Source: Motacilla alba alba (lineage: Eukaryota > Chordata > Aves > Passeriformes > Motacillidae). From it: a stretch of 64,000 nucleotides of DNA. Location: assembly GCF_015832195.1 (NCBI RefSeq), contig NC_052027.1:18636688-18700687 (forward strand). Direction: 5' to 3'. Made by a program: the position numbers and the translations under genes. Positions 49,957-61,199 of the stretch are shown here, piece by piece (position 1 is the first letter of the stretch; every line of letters starts with the position of its first letter). The notes under the pieces are model-generated. The model was not told the DNA's origin. It did no database searches and saw nothing but the letters and a program-made list of their open reading frames with translations.

Positions 49957-51130
49957 CCTGAACACTGACTTGTGGCAGCCCTGGAAATGGGGCTCTTACA
50001 GCCTGGACACTGACTTGTGCCAGCCCTGGAAATGGGGCTCTTACAGCCTGGACACTGAGTTTGTGCTAGCCCTGGAAATGGGGCTCTTACAGCCTGAACA
50101 CTGACTTGTGTCAGCCTGGAAATGGGGCTCTTACAGCCTGGACACTGAGTTTGTGCCAGCCCTGGAAATGGGGCTCTTACAGCCTGGACACTGAGTTTGT
50201 GTCAGCCCTGGAAATGGGGCTCTTACAGCCTGGACACTGAGTTTGTGTCAGCCCTGGAAATGGGGCTCTTACAGCCTGGACACTGAGTTTGTGTTAGCCC
50301 TGGAAATGGGGCTCTTACAGCCTGAACACTGACTTGTGGCAGCCCTGGAAATGGGGCTCTTACAGCCTGGACACTGAGTTTGTGTCAGCCTGGAAATGGG
50401 GCTCTTACAGCCTGGACACTGAGTTTGTGCCAGCCCTGGAAATGGGGCTCTTACAGCCTGAACACTGACTTGTGGCAGCCCTGGAAATGGGGCTCTTACA
50501 GCCTGAACACTGACTTGTGGCAGCCCTGGAAACGGGGCTCTTACAGCCTGGACACTGAGTTTGTGCTAGCCCTGGAAATGGGGCTCTTACAGCCTGGACA
50601 CTGAGTTTGTGCCAGCCCTGGAAATGGGGCTCTTACAGCCTGGACACTGAGTTTGTGTCAGCCTGGAAATGGGGCTCTTACAGCCTGGACACTGAGTTTG
50701 TGTCAGCCTGGAAATGGGGCTCTTACAGCCTGGACACTGAGTTTGTGCTAGCCCTGGAAATGGGGCTCTTACAGCCTGGACACTGAGTTTGTGCCAGCCC
50801 TGGAAATGGGGCTCTTACAGCCTGGACACTGACTTGTGTCAGCCTGGAAATGGGGCTCTTACAGCCTGGACACTGAGTTTGTGCCAGCCCTGGAAATGGG
50901 GCTCTTACAGCCTGGACACTGAGTTTGTGCCAGCCCTGGAAATGGGGCTCTTACAGCCTGGACACTGAGTTTGTGTCAGCCCTGGAAATGGGGTGTTTCC
51001 ACCTTAACACTGAGTTTGTGCCAGCCCTGCTCCTGGGGCTCTTAAAACCTTAATCTTGAGTTTGTGTTAGCCTTGGAAATGGGGCTGTTCCCACCTTAAT
51101 CTTGAGTTTGTGTTAGCCCTGGAAATGGGG
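49957..51130. repeat. 46-bp minisatellite, about 25 copies
   Basis: Unit consists of GGACACTGAGTTTGTGCCAG, CCCTGGAAATGGGGCTCTTA and CAGCCT. Most copies are near identical, with two main variants (ACTGACTTGTGGCAG and ACTGAGTTTGTGCCAG) and some copies lacking a CC. The last few copies near 51000-51130 are diverged. There are no spacers of unique sequence, so it is not CRISPR-like. The array is followed at once by AT-rich DNA. Confidence 0.97.
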
Positions 51131-51199
51131 CAGGAGCAGGACTGGCCACAGGCACGCTCCCAGCCCTGGGGAGCTGCTCCAGGAGCTCCCAAAGCACAC

Positions 51200-51665
51200 A
51201 CTGCTGCGTATAATATATATTATATTTTTATAGATATTTATTATATTTTTCTTTATGTGTTCATTTATATTTAAATATATAAACATACAAACAAATAGTA
51301 TAAAATATAATCTATTAAAAATGTAAACATATATAAAACATCTAAAGTATAAAATCTAAATATAACTAAATATATACATATATTAAAATATATGTAAAAT
51401 ATCTCTATCATAAAATCTAAAATATCTATATATTAAATAATATCTAATATCTAATATAATAACATCTAAAATATCTTTAACATAAAGTATAAATATATAA
51501 AAGTATAGAATTACAATCTAAAAGAAATACATAAATATATAATATCTATAGTATAAATATATATAAACTATAAACTATAAAAATAATTTCTATGAAACTA
51601 TAGAAATAATTTAATATATTTAAATTAATTTGATAAAATTTTTAAAAATTGATATAATAGTTTTC
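51200..51665. repeat. AT-rich low-complexity block
   Basis: About 460 bases composed almost only of A and T, with recurring AAATATATAAA and ATCTAAAATAT motifs. Confidence 0.92.
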
Positions 51666-52904
51666 CACTTATTAATAAACTAAATTTAACAAAGAGCCCA
51701 AAATCCTGAGCTGAAGATATTCTACTCTTTACCATTTCATGTCTTAGGAATCAGCTTTCAGGAAAAATATTGTAATACATTATTTTTAAAATACAGAAAT
51801 GTTTAAAGAGCACTGCTCCTTTTTTCCTCCAGGTTCTTTATGTTGCAACTCCATAATACTGCAGTTTTGCAATGCTGATGCTGTTCTTCAAGGCCCATTT
51901 CTCCCGTAGGCACCTGAAGATATTGCACACAATTTCTTTCTTTCAGCTTTTGAATCTAACAGATTTTTTTTTTCCATGCAAATTAGGGCTCAAAGTGAAT
52001 CCACAAGCTCAGAACTGGAAACCAGAGAAAGCTTTTGAGCTGAACATTTTTATAGGCCGATCGTGAAGTACCAAAATGTTTGGGTTGGGCAGAACACAAC
52101 AACTTTTAAAAAGTGTAGGTGGATAAAGGCTGATAAAATACATTTTCTCCTCTGGTGTCCCATCCATCAAATGCACTCAGCCATGTAGAGATCTTCTGTC
52201 TCAGAACAAATTCACTATCTTGGGCTTTCCCTGACGTCACATACTCGGACATCCATAACACAATGGAACAAATTATGGTATTTTTAATTCTATATACAGA
52301 CAAGAACGCACCCAAACCGAAGCGACGTGATCAGTATTTTGACTTCTAGAAGGTGAATTGTCTCACATTTCATACAGATGATGGATTAGAAATATTGTGC
52401 ATACAGAAATTTCTATCTGCAAGGAGCCCTGCACACAGGAATCCATCCGGTTTTCACCTGGGGCAAGTCTCCACCTCTGTGGCAGCTGCAGAAACGCAGG
52501 CAGGAAGATGAGATTCCCCTGAAGGCACAGAAGCCAGTCAGATCCTGACTCTCCAAGAACCACACCTTGCTTTCATCCACGCTCAAAATTACAAATAAAA
52601 GAGCTCCTGCACTGGATATTCCTTTCAGGCAGAACCTGTCTGACCTGTTAATGCACTGACAATGGATTTTAAACAGCACCAGCCTTTATTAAAGCTTTAT
52701 GAAAGGAGCCCTGGTGGAACACCCACCTCCTTCTCCAGACTCTGCTCGGGCTGCAAACGTGTTGGAGCCCTGGCTGCTGAGAAATTCAGCCTTTCTGTGC
52801 TCCAGGCACCGACCCCAGGAGAACACTGCATTGACCTGAGGCCCTGGAGAAGCTTCCAGAATGGAATGACAGAGCTGGGACTGTGGGTGTGGAGTTTGAA
52901 TAGA

Positions 52905-53330
52905 AGTGTGTGATATCACAGGGTCAGAAAACTAGAGTTTAAGGGTTTAGAATAAAGTAATATAAATAAAGCAGGATGGAGGCTTTAGGGCAGTGGCTGG
53001 TGCTTCTCTTTCTCCTTCTTCTCCATGGGTTTGGGTGGTTTTGTGTCATTGGATAAAAAGTCCCCATTGCGGGCACGGGTGGTTGGGTATTGGGTTAAAA
53101 GTGAAAATAATTTAGGTGTCATTTCTTAATTGGACATTTTATCCTTAAAAGGCCTTGCAGAGAGAGGGAGATGGGGCTCCGTTTTTAGTTTGTTAAAGTG
53201 CTGTAGAACTCAGGGTTTGCGAGACTGTGACAGAGATAAGAGCTATCAGACATCTGAGTCCAACAAGAAATACCATCTCACACATTTAATCCTGACCTGG
53301 CACAAAAGAAGCAAAGACTCCACACAAACT
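52905..53330 (+). mobile_element. Probable LTR-derived sequence
   Basis: Begins near TGTGATATCACAGGGTCAGA and continues through AGGGTTTAGAATAAAGTAAT, GCGAGACTGTGACAGAGATA and AGACATCTGAGTCCAACAAG. The layout and phrases resemble songbird retroviral LTRs, but no clear target duplication was found and the ends are uncertain. No retroviral coding sequence is seen. Confidence 0.5.
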
Positions 53331-54243
53331 CCTCTCTTTACCTTTATCTGTGGGGGATATAAATTCAGATTCTCCCAGGGCCCACGAGGAAGGTTTGATC
53401 TCACAAGAAAGGGAAGCATTTACCCCCTGCATGAGAGAGAAACGGCTAATTCCTGCCTGTACATCTGCAAGCGACCAAAACATTGCCTTTTGGGAAAAGC
53501 TGGGTGAGTTGCATATCTTGGACATTCTGGGGTTCTTGTGACCCTTCACATGTCCCAGGGAGCACAATCTGCTCCCTAACTTCAGCTAAAAACCCCCACA
53601 GCCTGACTTGGGGCTCAGGAAGATGTCCTCACACAGTTTCTCTGATCAAACATAAGAATGAGGACTCCATGTCTACAAACCTTACAATAATTAGAATTAA
53701 TTACTGTTCCTGGGAATGAGCGCGGGCAAGGCAGCAGCCCCAGTAAGAAATGTGCAGTGCAGATGATGCCAAGATCAAAGTTCACCTCGCAGAGCTATCA
53801 GCAGCCACAAAGGGAAACTCACCGTCGGTGCTATCAGATATCCCCAAATATCCCTGTGCACACATCCCTTCCACAGGCAGCACCAAAGGAACATAAAGCA
53901 GCTGCCTGTTGATTTTCCTGAGCAAATAACCCTCCCAGCTCCAGAGGCTTTAGATTTAGCCATGGCGCAGCACATTTGCCACCAGTAAATTCTTGTCACT
54001 AATAACAAAGCGGAGATCAGCTGCGCTGCCACTGTGGAAAAAACACCCACACAACACCCCTGGCAAAACTTCTGCCTGAAGTTTTATTTTAATGGAATTT
54101 TATGCCACCAAGAAAATCCATCTCTGGTGAGCTGTATCCCATCTCAGCATTCTTCCTTTTTTCCCTCTGTGTACATGTGGAAGATGAATTTTTAAAGCTG
54201 AACCCAACCTTCCCGGCCTGGCAGTGCCACTGCTCCCACTGCA

Positions 54244-54249
54244 GTCACC
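54244..54249 (+). repeat. Target-site duplication, left copy
   Basis: GTCACC directly before the LTR; matches 54922-54927. Confidence 0.85.
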
Positions 54250-54921
54250 TGTGGGAACCCAGGACATCCCTCTGGGTGCCCTGGATGGCCAGAGCCGCTG
54301 GCAGGGGGCTCTGAGACCCTGGCATGCAGCCAAAGACACACGTGGGGTTTTGATCTTAGCCCATGGAGCAAATTACCAACTCTGTATGAAGAATTACAAG
54401 CCACACACACAAAAGTTTAGATAGTATAGTAGAGATAATCACGAAGTGAAAGGAAGGATTTCTGAGTGCTGTACAAGGGGGTTTTAAGCCTTGTACGCAG
54501 GGGTCCAAGTTTTGTACATGGGGGTCAGGGATTCTAAGATGGAGGGATTTGGGTGTGCCCTGTCCTCCTTCTTTCTCCTTCCTAGCCTCCATGTCTTTGG
54601 TGATGTTGGCACTCACAGATTGGTTTAGAGTAGAAAGTCACCATTCAATATAGATAGCAGGCATTGGGAAAAGGCATAAACATGTAACACGTAATGTGTG
54701 ATATAAAAGATGGCACCAGCCCCCTGGGAGGGCAGTGTTTCTTTGTCTGAGCTGCTGAACGGGCCACAGCAGCTCAGGAGAAGAATCTTTTAGATAACCA
54801 ACAATAAACAACCTTGAGAACAGACAACAGAAAACTACTGAGTCTTTCTTCGAAGGCACGGGTTGGAGGAGGGACTTTTCCATCTTTTGGGGTCACCCCA
54901 ATCCGGGGGTGAGACCCGACA
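54250..54921 (+). mobile_element. Solo LTR of an endogenous retrovirus (class II/ERVK-like)
   Basis: A 672-base element beginning TGTGGGAACCC and ending GAGACCCGACA, so it has the TG...CA ends expected of an LTR (TGTGGG against the complement of CCGACA). It is flanked by a perfect 6-base duplication GTCACC (54244-54249 and 54922-54927); a 6-bp duplication is typical of class II (ERVK-like) elements. A TATAAAA box is at 54702-54708 and an AATAAA signal at 54803-54808, in the right order for plus orientation. No gag, pol or env sequence lies on either side, so it is a solo LTR left by recombination. Confidence 0.88.
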
Positions 54922-54927
54922 GTCACC
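54922..54927 (+). repeat. Target-site duplication, right copy
   Basis: GTCACC directly after the LTR end; matches 54244-54249. Confidence 0.85.
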
Positions 54928-55427
54928 ATTCTCAGATCTTTCTTATTCACTGCTAGGCAGTAACATGGATTTTTTTATACCCCCCTTCCTCCTCAGGCTC
55001 ACCACACACTGACCAGATACGGAACCCTCAGAGCTCTGTCAGCCTCACAAGTGCTGGTAAAATGTGCTGAAGCCTCTCTGCACTCAGACCAACTGCAGAG
55101 ACAACCGCCACACTCCAGCATATTTCAAAAACACCATTTCTGTTCAGCTAATTTAGGCTTTATTTTATACTCCCCGACAGGCCAAGCAGCTCAGCTTAAA
55201 GCCTGCTCCATTTAGCTTTCCTTGGCTTGCTGGAAGATTGAATTTGTGTCAGGAGCGTCTGTGCAGTGAGACAATCCCAAAGAAACCAATTAGCCACATC
55301 AGGATTCAGCAGCAGGAGTGATATCTGAGCACTGCCAGAGGTTATCAAATACCCAACAGCCTGCAAAGTTTCACAGAAAAAAACCCTAAAAAATACTCTT
55401 AGAAATACTATTAAAATGCTGTAAAAT

Positions 55428-56602
55428 AAATAACAATAAACTTAATAATAATATAAAATTATTAAAAATATTATTAAAATACTAAATTATATATATACAC
55501 AATACTATATATAGCATATGTATAGTATATATACTATAATACTATACTTAATATAATATATGTTAAATATATTAATATACATTATATATATGCATTATAA
55601 TACTATATTTAATATAATATATATTAAATATGTTAATTTATATACCATGTATATACTATAATACTATATTTAATATAATATATGTTAAATATATTAATAT
55701 ACATACTATAGATGCACTATAATACTATACCTAATATAATATATATTAAATATATTAATATACACACTATATATACTATAATACTATATTTAAAATAATA
55801 TATATTAAATATACATACTATGTATAAACTATAATACTATATTTAATATATGTTAAATATATTAATATACATACTATGTATGTACTATAATACTATATTA
55901 AATATAATATATATTAAATATATTAATATACATACTATATATACTATAATACTATATATAAAATAATATATAATTAATATATTTTATATATATACTTTGT
56001 ATATACTATAATACTATATTTAATATAATATATGTTAAATATATTAATATACATATTATATATGTACTATAATACTATATTTAATATATATAGTATTATA
56101 CATACTATATATACTATAATACTCTATTTAAATTAATATATGTTAAATATATTAATATACATACTATGTATGTACTATACTACTATATTTAATATAATAT
56201 ATGTTAAATATATTAATATACATATTATATATGTACTATAATACTATATTTAATATAATACATATTAAATATATTAATATACATACTATATATGTACTAT
56301 AATACTATATTTAATATAATACATATTAAATATATTAATATACATACTATATATACTATAATACTATATTAAATATAATATATAATAAATAATTATTAAG
56401 TAATTTAATATCATATATATTAAATATATTAATATACATACTAGATATGTACTATAATACTATATTTAATATAATATCTATTTCATGTATTAATAAACAT
56501 ACTAGATATATACTATAACACTATATTTAATATAATATCTAATAAATATATTAATATACATACTAGATATGTACCATAATCCTATATGTAATATAATATT
56601 TT
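55428..56602. repeat. AT-rich tandem array (~60-75-bp units)
   Basis: About 1.17 kb of nearly pure A/T with recurring blocks TACTATAATACTATATTTAA, TATAATATATGTTAAATATA and TTAATATACATACTATATAT. Roughly 16-18 diverged units of 60-75 bases. Ends at the return of GC-containing sequence near 56605. Confidence 0.95.
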
Positions 56603-56604
56603 AA

Positions 56605-59600
56605 AGCACTATACGATAGGGATACACGTCATTTGCCGTGCTGCATAACAGAGGCTGGAAAGCACCGCTGCCCCTTTGGATGCCAGCATGAGCAGTGCTG
56701 CTCAGGATAACTGAACAGACAAACAGGTGCCAGGGCAGGGTGCCAGCGGCTGACAGCACGCACAGATCCGAACAGAAACATCCAATTCCCACCTTCACAC
56801 CCTCACACGTCTCCTCTAACACCCCGATGAACAGATGAATCCTGCTCTGCCTGAGCTGCAGCAGGAGCTCTGAGGGTTGGGATCAATGGAAATGGTTCCT
56901 ATTGCACAGCGTGTCAGCCGGAGCAGGGAGCTCACGCAGCTGCTGCTGGGCCACGAGAACTTCCCAAAGCTGCTTTCCAAGGAAAATTGATAATGCACAG
57001 CCTGTAAACTGAGAACAAGCTGCGAGGGGCTGTATTGATGCCACCAGCATTTGTCAGCTGTTATTTCATCCCTCACATCATTATTTTATCCCAACATTGC
57101 GCTGCACAAACCGTTGTCACTGATTTAAACCACAGCAGATTCAACAGCTCCTTGTCAGAACAGTGACAAACCCAAACCCACAGTCTGAGAAAACAATTGG
57201 GGCCTGAAATATGATTGTAGCGGACTTCAAGAAATTATGTTTATTATGGGTATTTTTTTTTATTTATGGGTTAAAATATGATTGTAGCAGACTTCAAAAA
57301 ATGCTGTTGCAGCTCTTAAAGGAACTTTTAAGTTGTCAATTCCTTTCTCTTGAACCTTCAACTTAATTCCCTATAGAATTCCCAGTTTCCTTCTCATACA
57401 TTTACTTCAGAAGCACCTGGATATTAAACCTTATAAAATATTTATATATCTAAACTCTCATGAATTATGGGCTAAAACAACGATTCACACCATGGCAAAG
57501 AAATTGTGCTGAAAATGTTGGAGCACAAGACAGCCTTGTCCTTCCTTCAGCCCCATTTTTACCATTTCTCATCTCTTCTTTCACTCACTGTTAGAATTTT
57601 CCACTTTTGGAAGAGCAACTATCAAATTGCAGAGGTACATTTCAGTTAAAGCTGACAACACAAACCTTTAACTGAATCAAAAGTACCTTCCAATTTTTTC
57701 TTGCTATTTCAACAAAATGCAAAAGAAATTCTCATTAAAAAATTAAATTAGCTATTACTTAAAAGCATTAAATACATTAAATGTTTCATTACATTAATGA
57801 CAATTAATTTCTGTGCAATCAAAATGATCTCAGTTACTTCACAAGTGGCATGGCGTGGGTTTCCTTACGGCCACACAAAATCCAGGATGCCAGTTCACGT
57901 GGAACATCTCATTAAACAGCTGGCCCGTGGAATACAATTCCAGCAATAAGCTGCACACTCATTTGCAGCCTCCAACCTATTACCCACTCACCAGGGCCCT
58001 CATAATGACAGGTGGAAAAAAATCAAAAATAAGACCTCAGAGAATGCAGAGATTAAATTGAAAGAGACTTTTAAAAAAAAATCCTTATTTACACCTTCTG
58101 TTTCTCAAAGGAACATCAGTCACTCTACAGCTACCAGAGAAATTATGTATCTTCTCTGTGCTCTAAAGAAGGCACAAGGTAGCATCATTTGCATAAATAT
58201 TTCCCTCTTACTTCAGTGAACACGCAATTCCAGCCAGTTAAAAAGGAAAATGATGATCCCTTTCCAACTTAATGAACAGGAATCCAAAGAGCAAAGGGAA
58301 ACAAGGAGTTCGTAAAAATATATTTGGAATCTGTCATGTCAGAGGGAAAAAACTCTGTCCCAGCCAAACCCAGGACAAAATCCAATCTGAGAAATAAAGA
58401 AAAGTTCTTCCACAAAGCTCCTTCAGTACTTTACACATGTTAATTTGGATTCCTGGAGTGCCACCAGAACCTGCTGTAACCAATAAGTGAAATTGTGAGG
58501 GCGGCACAAGGGCTCAGGTTGGAACGGGGCCGTGCTGGGCAGGAGGGAACAGCCACAAACAGTGGTAAAAATCCACATTTTTCTGTTGTCAGCCTTCCTC
58601 CTGTTCCTAATTAATATTTGAGCATGACAGAGCAGAAAGTGGCATTAATGGGTCTGCATTAGGGTCAGTGGAACAGCTCAGAGTGCCACGGGGCCCTACT
58701 TCTGAGAAGGAAAAAGAAAAGTAAATTTAGGACAGAGCTGCCAGATGATCAGACAGACACAGGCATGCAAACCTGAACAGGTGACCACAAAAAAGTGGGA
58801 ACACATCAGAGTGCACGCAGATAACAATACCGAAGTCTTATTACAAGTTTTATTTTGTTTTATTCAAGATTTTATTACAATATGATACTGCAGTTGTCAC
58901 ATGGGTTTGGCCAGGTTGCCTCTGCTCTACCTGTACATCTACCTAGAGATGGATGAATTTAATCTACCTAGAGATGGATGAATTTAATCAATGGTTCAAC
59001 CCAAGGGATCAACCCAATCTTGAATTCTTGTAAAACTCAAGCCCTTGGAAGCACAGAGCTTGCGTCTTGAGCCATTCAGCCCCAGCAGGTCCTCCTGGCT
59101 CACATCCCCTCTCTTGTGACACGGAATTCCCATTTGAAATCCCGCCCTGCCAGCTGGCCAAGCGGCTGTGGGGACATTTGGGAGTGACCAAGAAATCCAT
59201 GGAATTCCCTTGCTGCTGTCAGCCCAGGTTCCAGCTGTGAGCTCAGGAGCAGGAGCCAGCCTGGGCAGAAAGTCACCGGGACCTTGAAAGGCAAAACATC
59301 TGCTGGGAGTCAGGAGAAGCTGAGCACTGCTGCTGGGCAGCTCAGAGCTTGCCACGGACACCAGGAACTACCATTTTAAAAAATTAAATAAACAAAAATT
59401 AGATTTGTGTTTATTAAATCTTCCAAATTCTTCTTGCTTTCCACAGAAGAGAACAATGCAAAGCCCATTATTCTCCTTCATACCCAAACATGGGTAAGTG
59501 ACATTTTTTTAATAAGCTGTGCACCTATTTTATACAACAATAAAATTCATATTCGACTTTATTTATAAATGATGAATAATTAAATAATTATGAGTAAAAT

Positions 59601-59790
59601 TTGTATTCAACATATGAATAAATTATTGATTGATAATTCTGTTAAGGACTACTATCAGTGTTAATGTATTTAAAACTAAGTAACTATTCAAATATACTTC
59701 TAAAATTGGGGTTCATAATTTTGGACTAAAAGAATAATTGGAGTAGGTATGAATGTAGCATAAGATTTTGTAATTACGGTAAGTACCAGC
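56605..59790. other. Upstream region without recognised genes
   Basis: Mixed-composition sequence with no recognised exon. A pair of similar ~60-70-base segments occurs at 57207-57240 and 57276-57305 (ATATGATTGTAGC, GACTTCAA), and a 25-base duplication is at 58937-58987. Confidence 0.6.
58937..58987. repeat. 25-bp tandem duplication
   Basis: ATCTACCTAGAGATGGATGA followed by ATTTA, twice in direct succession, identical. Confidence 0.93.
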
Positions 59791-59800
59791 ATTCTGCAAT

Positions 59801-59992
59801 AAATATATCGTGAAAAATATATCCTGAAAAAATATATTCTGAAAAAAATTACATATATATATATTCTGGAAAAAAATACATATATTCTGAAAAAATGACA
59901 TTCTGAAAAAAATGACATATATTCTGAAAAAAAATACATATATATTGAGGGAAAAAAATTATATTCTGAAAAAAATATATATCCTGAAATTC
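59801..59992. repeat. AT-rich repeat with ATTCTGAAAAAA core
   Basis: About ten irregular units containing TATTCTGAAAAAA or TATCCTGAAAAA, with ATATAT linkers. The aromatic-rich minus-strand frames over it are compositional. Confidence 0.9.
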
Positions 59993-60916
59993 TCCCAGAG
60001 ACAGATCCTTGCACAGTAAGATCACAGATTTCACCACTGCTCAACCTGAACATACTGGAATTCCAGAGCACTGCTGGAAAACCATTACACTGCCTGCTGA
60101 TGAGGCAAATCTGAGGATAAAAACAACTGAAAGAGGTCCTTAACAGACCTCCCAGTTTGGAGGAGAGCTCAAATGGGACAGCGCCAGCTTTGCACGTTTA
60201 TAAAATCCAACAGTGATCCAGGCTAAGCAAGAGGAGCACCAAGGTCCAGAAACTGGGCAGAGGGACAGAAGGAGCCATGGATGAGCTGGGCACTTTCTGT
60301 CAGGAGCCCCAGAAAAGCAATAAAGGCAGCTGGTTTCCAGGGATGGAGTTACAGCTGGGACACACGGATGTTCTCACCCAAACCAAACACAAACGTGGGC
60401 ATGACCCAGAAAACAAAAGCAGCTCCTGCTCTTGGCACGGCTCCAGAAAAACCCCAGTGCTTGTGCTAAAATTGTTCCCTTGGAGACAAGAAATCACACA
60501 AAGGGCCATTTCTGCCCAACTGGTTAGAATTAAACCTCAGAATTCAGAATATCAGCAATAAATGTGTATCTGAAGCACATCAATCCCCGTGCTGTGCAGT
60601 TCTTATCACCCAGCACAACACTGTCGCAGGGGATGCACAAAAATACTCTCGGGGGCTTCTGGGGCACCTTTCCATCAATGTGTCATTAAACTTAAAGTCA
60701 GAACAGAAAAGGGGAAAAAAAAATAAGAGGAGAGGAATAAATCACTCTTGACTCTTCAATTTGCTAAATAAGAAGCATTTCTCCTTTTAAGCTCATGGAT
60801 GACAGAGTTTTCTGTAGTGACGTGGTTTACAGCTGCCCTGCAGATTTGTAGCCAGAATTTTGCTTTTACAGGGAATTGGTTTTTTTGAGTCAGCAGCAAA
60901 AGAGGGGGTGGGAGAA

Positions 60917-61061
60917 ATATTTTTGTAGAGATTTCTAAAGTCTGATTTCTAAAGTCTGATTAAATTTCTAAAGTCTGAGTCTATATTTCTAAAGTCTATA
61001 TTTTTGTAGAGATTTCTAAAGTCTGATTAAATTTCTGATTAAATTTCTAAAGTCTGATTAA
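60917..61061. repeat. Short repeat of TTTCTAAAGTCTGATT
   Basis: Seven or more copies of TTTCTAAAGTCTGATTAAA and shortened forms, with a longer unit including TATTTTTGTAGAGA repeated twice. It runs into AT-rich sequence to about 61190. Confidence 0.92.
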
Positions 61062-61199
61062 AATACGATAATATATAGTATGATATATTGTAATCATGAT
61101 TATGTATTAATTTAGTGTTTATTTATTAACATTTATTACGATTACAATATACTGTAATTATAATCTATTGTAATTAAGAGATTGTTAACTTCTGATTGT

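Noticed and set aside
49957..51130. Regular repeats resembling a CRISPR array
   Set aside because: The units are contiguous with no unique spacers, and the window is vertebrate DNA; it is a minisatellite.
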